Part shown: positions 9,172 through 18,588 of the stretch, one piece after another | Layout: every line of letters begins with the position of its first letter | Numbering within the stretch: position 1 is the first letter of the stretch | Assembly (NCBI GenBank): GCA_963851405.1 | Contig: CAWKPB010000005.1 | Location: forward strand, 62,001-126,000 | DNA from: JANPBY01 sp963851405 | Lineage (GTDB): Bacteria > Actinomycetota > Actinomycetes > DATJPE01 | Direction: 5' to 3' | Length of the DNA stretch: 64,000 bases | The notes under the pieces: generated by a model | Database searches by the model: none | Seen by the model: only the letters and a program-made list of their open reading frames with translations | Told to the model about the DNA's origin: nothing | Position numbers and translations under genes: made by a program

Positions 9172-10128
9172 TTAGCGCGCCGTCTGAGCCAACCCGATCC
9201 CCACGAGGACGACTGCGCCGCCGATCAACTGCTCGGGTGTCAGGGCCTCTCCGAGCCACCACCAGGCCACCAACGTCGCGAGGACTGGCTCCAGCATTCC
9301 CACCATCCCGGCTTGGGTCGCTCGCAGGTGCTGCAGTGAGCCGATGATCAGAATGAAAGGAACGATCGTCCCCAGCAGGATCATCCAGGAGACCAGTGCC
9401 CACAGAGGGACGTCCATGGCGGCGTAGCGGCCGAGCAGCGACACGTCGGTTCCGAGCAAGCCCCAGGGGAACGACCACCAGGGAAGAAGGAGTGCCCAAA
9501 ACAACGTGGCGAAACCGAATCCCCAACACACCAGGGACACGGGGTCTCGGTCGCTGCGGACCTTCTTTTCCCCGAGGATGAAGTAGTAGGCCAGCGACCC
9601 GGCTGCGAGGAATCCGGCCACGACTCCGATCCGGTCCAGTGGTGCACCACCGTCGCCACCCCACAGTTCGGCCACCAGGGATAGTCCGATCATGCTGAGC
9701 GCCAGCGCGTACCAAACCCGGCGCCGCACCCGCTCGTGCTCTCCGAAGCGGGCCCAGAGGGCGACCAGCAGCGGCGCGGTGTACTCCAACAGCAGACCGA
9801 TACCGATCGGCAGCCGCTGAATTGCGATGAAGTAGAACCACTGGACGAAGGCGAATCCGACCACGCCGTACATCGCAAGTTCCGGGAGCTCGCGCCGGGA
9901 GAAGCGCAGCCGGTCCCGCCGCACGATGAGCAGGGCGAGAAAGATCAGCGCGAAGGCGCCACCGGATCGGAGCTCGGTCAGGCGTGGGGCACTGATCCCC
10001 GAGATCAGGATGACTTTGCTCACGGTGCCGTTGACCGCGAACAGCGCCGCTCCGGCGGCGGCCATGAGGAGGCCGGTGCGCAGATGGGAGTCGACCGGTC
10101 GATGCGAGGGAACGACGGCCTCGACCAC
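9172..10128 (-). CDS. EamA-family (DMT superfamily) transporter
   Basis: 318 residues with ten hydrophobic segments in two EamA repeats (about 15-150 and 170-315). The first repeat contains LFAVNGTVSKVIL and LTELRSGGAFALIFL; the second ends with GMLEPVLATLVAWWWLGEALTPEQLIGGAVVLVG, a typical EamA C-terminal pattern. Members are inner-membrane exporters of amino acids or small metabolites; no substrate can be named. Start is GTG 10128 with a weak ribosome site. It is convergent with the WxL-like gene and diverges from cspA. Confidence 0.9.
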   Translation of the reverse strand: MVEAVVPSHRPVDSHLRTGLLMAAAGAALFAVNGTVSKVILISGISAPRLTELRSGGAFALIFLALLIVRRDRLRFSRRELPELAMYGVVGFAFVQWFYFIAIQRLPIGIGLLLEYTAPLLVALWARFGEHERVRRRVWYALALSMIGLSLVAELWGGDGGAPLDRIGVVAGFLAAGSLAYYFILGEKKVRSDRDPVSLVCWGFGFATLFWALLLPWWSFPWGLLGTDVSLLGRYAAMDVPLWALVSWMILLGTIVPFILIIGSLQHLRATQAGMVGMLEPVLATLVAWWWLGEALTPEQLIGGAVVLVGIGLAQTAR

Positions 10129-10262
10129 GTCCAGAGACTAGGTCCCGAGGCCGGGGGATTGGGGGGCTTGCTGAGTTCGTCTGCGCGATGTGGCCCTACG
10201 CGGGCTCAGACGGTGTATTGTCCCTAGTGGTTGCAGTTGACCGTTCCACGCACGTTCTTGGA

Positions 10263-10288
10263 CGCCCGCGGACCTCATGCCGCGGGCG
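10263..10288 (+). promoter_or_regulatory. GC-rich hairpin in the cspA leader
   Basis: CGCCCGCGG (10263-10271) and CCGCGGGCG (10280-10288) form a perfect nine-base-pair stem with an eight-base loop, followed by TTT. It sits about 105 bases upstream of the cspA start, inside the probable long 5' leader. It could be an attenuator-like terminator for reads from upstream or a cold-responsive leader structure. Confidence 0.5.
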
Positions 10289-10393
10289 TTTCGTCCATTC
10301 CGGGCCTTTCCTGGGTCGTGAGTGACGATGACAGCAGCCCAAGTTTCCACGCTGTGTGGGGCTTGACTCGTCTCTCGTAGGAGAACACGCACC

Positions 10394-10597
10394 ATGGCTC
10401 AGGGCACCGTTAAGTGGTTCAACGCTGAAAAGGGCTTCGGCTTCATCGCGCAGGATGGCGGAGGCGCTGACGTCTTCGTTCACTACTCCGCAATCGTCGC
10501 CGACGGCTACCGCTCCCTCGAGGAGAACCAGCGCGTCGAGTTCGAAATCACCCAGGGCCAGAAGGGCCCGCAGGCTGAGAACGTCCGCATGGTCTGA
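10394..10597 (+). CDS. CspA-family cold-shock protein
   Basis: 67 residues, full length. GTVKWFNAEKGFGFI carries RNP1 and DVFVHYSAI carries RNP2. These are OB-fold single-strand nucleic-acid chaperones that keep mRNA unstructured. The start ATG 10394 follows GTAGGAGAACACGCACC, with an AGGAG ribosome site. It is monocistronic, with a long leader upstream and a strong hairpin just downstream. Confidence 0.97.
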   Translation: MAQGTVKWFNAEKGFGFIAQDGGGADVFVHYSAIVADGYRSLEENQRVEFEITQGQKGPQAENVRMV

Positions 10598-10629
10598 CGC
10601 AGACTTCGTCTGCTCAGTTCAGCACTTCA

Positions 10630-10671
10630 CGACGAGGCCCTCCTCCGGTTCGCCGGGTGGGGGCCTCGTCG
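10630..10671 (+). terminator. Probable terminator after cspA
   Basis: CGACGAGGCCC (10630-10640) pairs perfectly with GGGCCTCGTCG (10661-10671), an eleven-base-pair GC-rich stem beginning 33 bases after the cspA stop. There is no U tract, which is common for actinobacterial terminators. Confidence 0.7.
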
Positions 10672-10799
10672 CATGCCGCGCGCCTTCTCCGCTCTCCTAC
10701 TCCGCCCGCGCCCCAGCCGAATGATGCGAAGACGCCCCTTTTCACGGCGTAAAGGGTCGGGTTCTCGGCATTCGACGCCGGCGGCGGGGCGGACTCGAG

Positions 10800-13022
10800 T
10801 CAGGAGAGCGGGTGGAGCCCGGTCAACGCTGCAGGAAGCGGCTCCGCGTAAGCGATCAGCAGTCGCTGGGTGGGCCTGGACATGGCGACATATAGGTCAT
10901 TCGCCCCCCGCGGTGACTCGGCCAAGATCTGGTCAGGAGCGAGGATCACCACCCCGTCGAACTCAAGGCCCTTCGCCTCACTGACCGACAGCACCACGAC
11001 GTCGTCGCGCACCGTGTCGGGCAGGGCCGCCAACACCTCGAGGGCCTGTTCCTTGACCGAATGCGGGGTCAGTACGGCCAGCTGGCCAGGGGCCACCAGA
11101 GCCGCCTCGGCCGCCACGAGTGAGACCAACTCGGTGCCGCCGTACGCCTCAACCCGGCGGGCCATGGGAGGCCAGCGACCTTCTCGGGCCGACTTGACCG
11201 GTGTAGCCACGACGCCGACCTCATCCAGCACCCGTTGGGCCGCCTCCATGATCTGACCTGGTGTTCGGTAGTTAACGGTCAGTTCGGCGATCTGCCAACG
11301 GCCGGCGGCGAGCGGATCCAGCGCACCTGACCACGAATTTGCTCCGGCCAGGGAACTCGTTTGAGCCAGATCACCGACCACGGTCATGGACTTGCTTGGG
11401 CATCGGCGCATGAGCATCCGCCAGGCCATCGGCGAGATCTCTTGGGCCTCGTCGACGAGAATGTGTCCGAATGTCCAGGTCCGGTCCTCCGCGGCTCGTT
11501 CGGCGACCGTCAGCGACGGACCCGCTGTGGCGTAACGGTTGACAAGTGCTTCCGCCGTCAGCAGCCCCCCGGTGCCGGACATCTGGAGGACTCCCTTGGC
11601 GTACTCGAGTTCGCGCCTCTGCTCGGCGGCTGCGTGCGCCGACTCGACCAACGCCGCACTGTGGTCCTCGCCGAGTAGCTCGGCAGCTTCGTCGATGAGC
11701 GGGACGTCGGCCGCGGTCCAGGGAGAGCCAATCGGGCGAAATAGCCGCTCGCGATCCTCAGCGCGCAGGTGGTGCGCTGCCTCCGCCAAGCGCTCGGGCT
11801 GCGCCCACAGGGCGCCGACCAAGCGTTCCGGTGTGACCGGCATCCAGCACAGGTTCACCTCACGCCGTACGTCCGGTGAGTCGCGAAGTTCCTGTTCCAA
11901 GTCCGAGTAATCCCCGTCGTCGGGGACATGTCCGATCACCTGGGCGAACTGGCGAGCCAGTCGGGCGAGCAGATCCTTGACGAAGATGGTTCGTGCCTCG
12001 TTGTGCGGCTTACCGGTCGAGCGAGCACGTGACCGAGCAGCCGCTACGTCCTGGCGGTGCAGGGTCACGCGGTGATGGTCCACGCGCAGGACGATTGATT
12101 GTCGGGGCAGGCGTTGCCTGGCACGTACCGCCGCCTTGAGGCTGAGCGCCATTCGGGCGTCGCCCTTGAGGGCCGCGACAATCGGGTCCGGCTCCTCGCC
12201 GGCCTCGATTCCGGGGTGCAACCCGCCGATCGTGCTCGTCACGACACCGGTTTCTCCGAGGGACGGAAGGACCTGCTCGATGTAGCGGAGAAAGGCCTGG
12301 TTGGGGCCAACCAGCAGGACACCGCTTCGGGCGATGCGGTCACGGTGGGTATAGAGGAGGTAGGCAGCGCGGTGCAGGGCAACGGCCGTCTTGCCCGTGC
12401 CTGGCCCGCCTTGCACGACCAGGATCCCCTTGAGGGGAGCTCGGATCACGGCGTCCTGCTCGGCTTGGATCGTCGCCACGATGTCCCGCATGCGCCCGGT
12501 GCGGTGCTCGTCGAGGGCGGCCATCAGCGCACCTTCGCCGGCAAGGGTCGCCGCGGCAGCCTCGTCCAGGGCGTCCAGGTCGAGAACCTCGTCCTCGACC
12601 GCGGTGACGGTCCGGTCATGTGTGGTCAGGTGCCTGCGTCGAACGACGGCACGAGGTGATGCCGCGGTGGCCTGATAGAAGGGCTCCGCCGCTGGAGCCC
12701 TCCAGTCGATCAGTACAGGGACTTGTTGTTCGTCGGACAACCCCAACCTGCCTACGTACCGCCGTTCGCCCGTGGCCAGGTCCAGGCGGCCAAAACACAG
12801 CCGGTCCTCTACGGCGCGAAGCTGGGCCAGTCGGCCTTCGTAGGCCGTGAGGAGCGCGTCCCGCTCGCCTCTGCTGCCTGGGGTGCCAGCGACCGGTCCG
12901 TGGAGTGTGTCGTTGCGGCGCTGGAGCGTTGCTTCGAGTAGCGCGTCAAGGTGCGCGTAGAGGGTGTCTACGAGGTGCTGTTCCATCGCGAGTTCGCGCG
13001 TCCGCACGTCCCCGTCGCTCAC
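10800..13022 (-). CDS. HelD/HelR-type RNA polymerase recycling motor ATPase (UvrD-like)
   Basis: 740 residues, the usual size of actinobacterial HelD. An N-terminal coiled-coil arm (about 10-75) precedes a UvrD-type SF1 ATPase. Walker A is GGPGTGKTAVALHRAAYLLY; Walker B lies in HILVDEAQEISPM; the C-terminal motor domain contains VNYRTPGQIMEA and AKGLEFDGVVIL. HelD proteins bind stalled or post-termination RNA polymerase and release it from DNA; related HelR proteins also displace rifampicin. The start is GTG 13022 because AGGAGGGGGACC lies directly upstream; the open frame further upstream is not family-like. It is convergent with cspA. Confidence 0.92.
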   Translation of the reverse strand: MSDGDVRTRELAMEQHLVDTLYAHLDALLEATLQRRNDTLHGPVAGTPGSRGERDALLTAYEGRLAQLRAVEDRLCFGRLDLATGERRYVGRLGLSDEQQVPVLIDWRAPAAEPFYQATAASPRAVVRRRHLTTHDRTVTAVEDEVLDLDALDEAAAATLAGEGALMAALDEHRTGRMRDIVATIQAEQDAVIRAPLKGILVVQGGPGTGKTAVALHRAAYLLYTHRDRIARSGVLLVGPNQAFLRYIEQVLPSLGETGVVTSTIGGLHPGIEAGEEPDPIVAALKGDARMALSLKAAVRARQRLPRQSIVLRVDHHRVTLHRQDVAAARSRARSTGKPHNEARTIFVKDLLARLARQFAQVIGHVPDDGDYSDLEQELRDSPDVRREVNLCWMPVTPERLVGALWAQPERLAEAAHHLRAEDRERLFRPIGSPWTAADVPLIDEAAELLGEDHSAALVESAHAAAEQRRELEYAKGVLQMSGTGGLLTAEALVNRYATAGPSLTVAERAAEDRTWTFGHILVDEAQEISPMAWRMLMRRCPSKSMTVVGDLAQTSSLAGANSWSGALDPLAAGRWQIAELTVNYRTPGQIMEAAQRVLDEVGVVATPVKSAREGRWPPMARRVEAYGGTELVSLVAAEAALVAPGQLAVLTPHSVKEQALEVLAALPDTVRDDVVVLSVSEAKGLEFDGVVILAPDQILAESPRGANDLYVAMSRPTQRLLIAYAEPLPAALTGLHPLS

Positions 13023-13174
13023 ACTGGTCCCCCTCCTGAGCAGGCAGACCAGTATCCCTGACCCGTCAAGACCGTGCGTCGCCCGACAGGCAAACCGCGA
13101 AAGAACGAGAGAGCGCATGGTCCACGCCGTCACGGGGCCTGCGAATCCGCGCTCTAGACTCGGTCGACATATCA

Positions 13175-13247
13175 GGGCCGTTAGCTCAATTGGCAGAGCA
13201 GCGGACTTTTAATCCGCGGGTTCTGGGTTCGATCCCCAGGCGGCCCA
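13175..13247 (+). tRNA. tRNA-Lys (TTT)
   Basis: The sequence starts GGGCCGTTAGCTCAATTGG. The anticodon stem is GCGGA/TCCGC with loop CTTTTAA (anticodon TTT), and the T arm is CTGGG-TTCGATC-CCCAG. The acceptor GGGCCGT pairs with GCGGCCC, and the discriminator is A. CCA is not encoded. Length is 73 nt. It ends five bases before the PAP2 gene 3' end. Confidence 0.96.
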
Positions 13248-13252
13248 CCCGT

Positions 13253-14059
13253 TCAGGTGCACCGGCTCGGACCTGGTGATTCCAACGGTCGATCCGAACC
13301 GACGCGGGGCGGTCGTCGACTGCGGACAGCGCCATCGGAGTCGGCGGGGAGGATGCCGAACAATCGAGACAGCACGCTCACGTCGAAGAGCCACCACGCT
13401 GTCAGGGCGAGCCAGACGCCGAGCAGAATCCCCGCGACGACATCGGTCAGATGGTGAACGCCGAGGTAGACCCGGCTCCACGCCATGGCCAGAACAACCA
13501 ACGCCCCAACCCATGTTGCCCATGCACGCGAGCGGCGTGACGCCGGTAGGGCATACAGGCACAGGAGCAGCATGGACACGGCGGCGGTCGTGGCGGTGGC
13601 ATGCCCCGAAGGAAAGGACCAGGTGGCCTCGGTGGTTAGCCGGAGTCCGGGCTCGGGGCGCGGTCGGTCGATCAGGTTCTTGACGAAGAACACAACCGTG
13701 ACGTCGAGGACGAGAACTGCGAGAACGCGACTCACGCAGCGCCAGCCGGTTCGGAAATGCCGGTCGAGCGCTGCCGCGGAGCCGCTGGCCCACAAGGTGA
13801 TGAATACGGCCTGGCCAACCCGTGCGAGGACCAAGGCGCCGCCGGTCCAGGCCGAGTTGCGCGTGTGCACGATCCACGTGCTGACGGTGGCATCCCACGA
13901 CGCCGTGGCGCCGAGTGTCACGGCGTAGGCCAGCATGAGGAAGCCGACGCCGGTCGAGAACCAGAGCCCAACCCGCCACCCTCGGGACAACCACCCGAGG
14001 TCCGGCTCGTGAGGGGGCGAGGTGGCGACCGAATGTGACCGGTGGGCGGGCCGAGCCAT
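13253..14059 (-). CDS. PAP2-family phosphatase
   Basis: 268 residues with about six membrane segments. All three phosphatase signature motifs are present: KNLIDRPRP (KxxxxxxRP), SFPSGHA (PSGH) and SRVYLGVHHLTD (SRxxxxxHxxxD). These enzymes dephosphorylate lipid phosphates such as phosphatidic acid or undecaprenyl diphosphate, with the active site on the outer face of the membrane. Start is ATG 14059. The hydrophilic C-terminal tail (about 235-268) is Arg/Ser-rich and not part of the domain. Confidence 0.93.
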   Translation of the reverse strand: MARPAHRSHSVATSPPHEPDLGWLSRGWRVGLWFSTGVGFLMLAYAVTLGATASWDATVSTWIVHTRNSAWTGGALVLARVGQAVFITLWASGSAAALDRHFRTGWRCVSRVLAVLVLDVTVVFFVKNLIDRPRPEPGLRLTTEATWSFPSGHATATTAAVSMLLLCLYALPASRRSRAWATWVGALVVLAMAWSRVYLGVHHLTDVVAGILLGVWLALTAWWLFDVSVLSRLFGILPADSDGAVRSRRPPRVGSDRPLESPGPSRCT

Positions 14060-14129
14060 GGCTAGGTGGCGGCTCGGGCGGCGCCCAGGTCGTCAGCCCC
14101 GCGTGCCGTTGCGCCCCCGCAACGCGTCG

Positions 14130-15929
14130 TCATGAGCTGTCGCCGTCCTGTTCAGCCTCTGGTTGACCCACGGGATCGTGGTGATGCCAGGCGGCATCGG
14201 GGTGGGCACGACTGTAGGCGTCCACCGCGTCGTCGAGCGTGCGATAGAAGCGTTCCTCGGGGATCGTACGACCGAGCCCGTACTGGCCCAGCCGGGCATG
14301 GACGGGGCCTTTCAACTCGGCCACGACTAGTTGGATCCCTTGTTCGGCCAATTCTGCGTCGAGTTGGAGCAGGACGTCAGCGGCGGTGGTGTCGATGTCG
14401 GTGATCGGCTCCGCCGCCAGCACGATCCACCGTGGCGGCGGCTGTGCGCTCGCCATCTGGCGCACCTGCTCTCTCAGCGTGCGGGCGTTGGCGAAGAACA
14501 ACGGTGCGTCGAACCGGTAGACGATCAGCCCGTCGAGTTCGCGGGCGGAGGGATGACGAGTGAGGTCGTGGAGGCCGGAGAGGCCGTCGACCTGACCGAG
14601 TCGTGCCTGGTAGGGCCACCAGGCCCGCCGAAAGACATTCAGCACTGAGAGCGCGATGGCGACCGCGATACCGGGAAGCACTCCAAACAGGACCACCCCG
14701 AAGAAGGCAGCAGTCGAGATGACCGACTCGGTCCTGCGCTGGCGCCACAAGCGTCGCGTCGCGGCGATGTCCGCGAGCGAGAGTGCGGCGGCAATGACGA
14801 CCGCAGCCAACGTCGGGTTTGGGAGGTTCCGCAACAGCCCGGGAACGGCAAGAAGCATGATCGTGATAGTCACGGCACCAACAACACCGGTGAGTTGACT
14901 CCGCGCTCCCGACTGTTGCGCCACGGCCGTTCGGGAACTGCTCGTACTCACCGGGAAGCCCTGGAAGAGCCCAGCTGCGAGGTTCGCGGCGCCAATGCCC
15001 ACCATCTCTTGGTTGGCCTTGACTTCTTGACCAGCGCGATTCGCGAAGGCGGATGCGGTGGAGATCGTGTCGGTGAGGGCTACCAGAGCGATGCCCAGCG
15101 CGCCTGCCACCAGGAGCGGAAGCTGGGCCCAGGTGACGGTGGGAACCGTCAGCGGCGGAAAGCCCTGGGGCAGGATGCCGACGAGCGAGACACCCCTGCT
15201 GGCAAGGTCGAAAACTACGGACACGGCGATCGATGCCAGAACGGCGATGAGTACGGCCGGGATCTTCCGGAACCAGCGCTGCAGCACCAGGATCAGAGCC
15301 AGGGACAAACAGCCCACGCCCAGGGCGGCGGGCAGGGTCTCGCCGTTCACCAGTCCTCGCACGAACCCCACGAGTTCGCCGATGAATCCGTCCGCTTCGA
15401 CCGAGAATCCGAAGAGCTTGGGCAACTGACCCACGATGATCGTGAGAGCGAGGCCGTTCATGTAGCCGAGTTGGGTGGGCTTGGACAAGAGGTCAGCGAC
15501 CAGCCCCAGCTTGGCGATTCCTGCGAGCACCATGAACGCCCCGACCAGAAGCCCCAGCATTGACGCGAGCGCGATCGCCGTCGCGGGGTCGCCGTCCGCC
15601 AACACCAGGGGCAGGATCGTGGCCGCGATCATCGGACCCAGGGAGGAGTCCGGGCCAAGCACCAGGATGCGCGACGGCCCGAACACGGCGTACCCGAGCA
15701 GACAGAGGATCGAGGTATACAGGCCGGTGACGGCGGGCAAGCCAGCGAGCTCGGCGTAAGCCATTCCCTGCGGGACCAAAAGGGCGGTGAGGACGAGTCC
15801 CGCCATCAGGTCCTTGGGTAGCCACTCGCGCTGGTAGCCGCGCGCCGTGGTGAGCCCGGGAATCCAGGCAGTCAGAGTTCCTACGGGACTCGAGTTGGCG
15901 GCTGCCGGAGGCAGCGGGTCACCCGACAC
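14130..15929 (-). CDS. SulP-family anion permease with STAS domain
   Basis: 599 residues. The SulP membrane domain occupies about residues 15-420; the hallmark VPQGMAYAELAGLPAVTGLYTS appears at about 48-70, and NQEMVGIGAANLAAGLFQGFPVSTSSSRTA matches the second signature. A C-terminal STAS domain (about 455-570) follows. Family members carry sulfate, bicarbonate or other anions by symport or exchange; the substrate is not evident. The start is taken as GTG 15929, because the longer frame to 16103 overlaps the neighbouring gene and lacks homology; its ribosome site is weak. Confidence 0.9.
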   Translation of the reverse strand: MSGDPLPPAAANSSPVGTLTAWIPGLTTARGYQREWLPKDLMAGLVLTALLVPQGMAYAELAGLPAVTGLYTSILCLLGYAVFGPSRILVLGPDSSLGPMIAATILPLVLADGDPATAIALASMLGLLVGAFMVLAGIAKLGLVADLLSKPTQLGYMNGLALTIIVGQLPKLFGFSVEADGFIGELVGFVRGLVNGETLPAALGVGCLSLALILVLQRWFRKIPAVLIAVLASIAVSVVFDLASRGVSLVGILPQGFPPLTVPTVTWAQLPLLVAGALGIALVALTDTISTASAFANRAGQEVKANQEMVGIGAANLAAGLFQGFPVSTSSSRTAVAQQSGARSQLTGVVGAVTITIMLLAVPGLLRNLPNPTLAAVVIAAALSLADIAATRRLWRQRRTESVISTAAFFGVVLFGVLPGIAVAIALSVLNVFRRAWWPYQARLGQVDGLSGLHDLTRHPSARELDGLIVYRFDAPLFFANARTLREQVRQMASAQPPPRWIVLAAEPITDIDTTAADVLLQLDAELAEQGIQLVVAELKGPVHARLGQYGLGRTIPEERFYRTLDDAVDAYSRAHPDAAWHHHDPVGQPEAEQDGDSS

Positions 15930-15990
15930 GCTCAGACAGTATCCAAGGCGGCTCGCCTTGAAAGTGGGTCGCTTTGGCCAAGCGAAGAGG

Positions 15991-18467
15991 TCAGGCGCGG
16001 ACGCGCTCGCTGCTGGGATCGTAGAACGGGCGGAGGGCAACCTCAGCGGGTATTCGCTCGCACGCGACTTCGACTTCGTACGCACCTGACAAGACGTAGT
16101 CACGCGAGGTGATCCCGGCTGGGTCTTTGACGTACCCCATCGCCAGGGGAGCGCCGACGGTGTGGCCGTACATGCCCGACGTCGTCCGCCCGACGAGGAC
16201 GCCGTCGCGCCAGATCGGCTCGTTGTGGTGTAGGAGACGGTCGTCGTCCAACAGGCGGAGCTGGGCGAGCCGCTGCGGGATGCCTACGGCCCGCTGTTCC
16301 AGCAAGGCCTCGCGCCCGATGAACCCACCGGGTTTGTCCCAGGCGACAGCGAAGCCGAGGCCCGCTTCCAGCGGGGTCTCATCCGGTGAGACATCGTGCC
16401 CCCAGTGCCGGTAGCCCTTCTCCATGCGGAGGGAGTTGAGTGCGTGATAGCCGGCGTAGCGGAGTCCGTACTTGGGGCCTTCGGCATCGAGGCGGTCGAA
16501 GACGCCAGCGGCGAACTCAGTGGGTATGTACAACTCCCAACCCAGCTCACCGACGTAGGTGATCCGGCTGGCGCGCACTCGCGCGTACCCCGCGTCGATG
16601 ATGCGCGAGGCGCCGAACGGGAAGGAGTCGGTATTCAGATCCGCGTCAGTGACGCTTTGGAGAAGTGCGCGCGACTGCGGCCCCATCACGCTGAGGACAG
16701 CCAGGCCCGAGGTGACATCTGTAGCGAGGCAGCGCGCATCAGCTGGGATGTGGTCGCGCAACCAGGCCAGGTCGCGCACCTGAGTGGCGGCGGCGGTGAC
16801 GATGAGGAACCGCTCGTCGCTCTCCCGGGTGACCGTGACATCCGCCTCGATCGTGCCCCGATCATTGAGCCATTGGGTATAGACGATTCGTCCGATGGGG
16901 ACCGCGATCTCGTTCGCGCAGATCCGGTTGAGTACGTCCTCTGCGTCCGGACCCTCGAGGACGAACTTGCCGAAGGACGACAGATCGAACACCCCGACGT
17001 CCTCACGCACGGCCCGGTGCTCGGCTGCCGAATGCTCGAACCAGTTCTGCCGACCGTAGCTGTAGGCGTACGTCGCTTCGACGCCCGGAGGAGCGAACCA
17101 GTTGGGCCGCTCCCATCCAGCGGTCTCGCCGAAACATGCTCCGCGAGATGCGAGCCGGTCGTGAAGCGTTGACTGGCGGACGCCGCGGGCGGTCTCGGGC
17201 TGACGGAACGGCCAGTGCATGGCATACAGCAGGCCGAGCCCCTCGACCGTCCGGTCATGGAGGTAGGGCTATTGCGCCGGAACGGCATCATTCGGCGGAT
17301 GTCGACGTCCCACAGATCCATGGGTGGACGCCCGTCGATGATCCAGTCGGCAAGAACCTTGCCGGCTCCCCCCGAGGACTGGATCCCGATCGAGTTGAAA
17401 CCACATGCCATAAACAAGCCGTGGATGTCGGGCGACTCGCCCAACAGATAGCGGTCATCTGGGGTGAAGGACTCCGGACCGTTGAAGAACAACTGGATCC
17501 CGGTGTCCGCAAGTACGGGCATCCGCGCGGTCGCGGCCGCCAGCATCGGCGCGATGTGGTCGATATCTGGTGGCAGCGTGGTGAAGGAGAACGACTCGGG
17601 GATTCCCTTGGTGCCGTCTGGCATGTCCATGCCCCACGGCTTGGCGATCGGCTCGAACCAACCGATGAGCAGCTTGCCGACTTCCTCTTTGAAGTAGCCG
17701 CAGCCATCCGGGTCTCGAAGCACCGGCATTTGCGGGCGGAGGCCGTCGATGGTGTCGGTGACGATGTAGAAGTGCTCCGCGGCATGGAGGGGTACGACCG
17801 CGTCAACTTCGGATCCAAGGGCTCGTCCCCACAGGCCGGCGGCATTAACGACCGCGTCCGCCCGGATCTCACCGGGCCCGCTGCTGTCCGAGAACGCGAC
17901 TCCGACCGCTTTGCCGCCCTCGGTGATGATCCGTTCGACTTTTGTATGTTCGCGGATCGTGACTCCTCGAGCACGTGCTCCTTTGGCGAAGGCTCTCGTC
18001 GTGTCGACCGGATTGGTGACGCCGTCGCCGGGTAGGAACACGGCTCCCACGAGGTCGTCAACGCGGGTCTGAGGAATCAGCTCGGCTACCTCGCCCGGGC
18101 TGATCAACTCCACCTCCAGTCCGAACATTCGGGCCATCGATGCTCCGCGCCTGAGTTCTTCGAACCGCTCCTCGGTCGGCGCAACGCTCACAGAGCCGCG
18201 TCGTTGGAAGCCCGTGGATTGGCCCGTATCGGCCTCCAAGGTGGCGAACAGCTCGGTGGTGTACTGCGCGAGCCGGGTCAGGTTGTGTGTCGCGCGAAGC
18301 TGCCCGACGAGGCCGGCGGCATGCCAGGTGGTTCCTGACGTCAATTCTTTGCGTTCCAAGAGCACGACATCCGTCACGCCCCGCAGCGCCAAGTGGTAGG
18401 CCACGCTGCAACCCACGATGCCGCCACCGACGATCACGACTCGAGCTGTGCTGGGTAGGTCTCCCAC
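15991..18467 (-). CDS. Dimethylglycine/sarcosine dehydrogenase-like FAD-GcvT fusion, one apparent frameshift
   Basis: About 825 residues if the frame is repaired. The N-terminal FAD domain (ARVVIVGGGIVGCSVAYHLA, TTWHAAGLVGQL) is followed by an FAO_M linker region. A GcvT-type folate-binding domain and its C-terminal barrel occupy the second half (LEGPDAEDVLNRICAN, YVGELGWELYIPTEF, FIGREALLEQ). Enzymes of this layout oxidatively demethylate N-methylglycines and pass the one-carbon unit to tetrahydrofolate. The frame breaks once, near 17264-17268: the upstream frame ends in nonsense, while the downstream frame resumes after one missing base with a Tyr-Leu-His-Asp-Arg continuation typical of the family. 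The start is GTG 18467. An indel error is the simpler explanation. It diverges from the AlaDH-like gene. Confidence 0.85.
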
Positions 18468-18588
18468 GCTGTCCCCTCAGTTCAGGTCCGATTATCGTGC
18501 CCGACCGACCTCGGTAGGTCCCCAGCCCGGTTCTCAACCCGCCCCCGGTGCGGGAGAATGCTCCCACCAAGCCATCGAAGGGGAGTTC

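Noticed and set aside
10242..10249. CGTTCCAC upstream of cspA as a regulon site
   Set aside because: Eight bases of one arm only; the opposite arm does not match and cspA has no link to the pathway.
13209..13994. A second minus-strand gene overlapping the PAP2 gene and tRNA-Lys
   Set aside because: It covers the tRNA and has shadow-frame composition; the PAP2 frame has all family motifs.
16686..17260. C-terminal 190 residues of the FAD oxidoreductase frame as real protein
   Set aside because: The sequence becomes Arg/Ser/Pro-rich and the GcvT-like sequence continues in another frame, so this is read-through after a frameshift.
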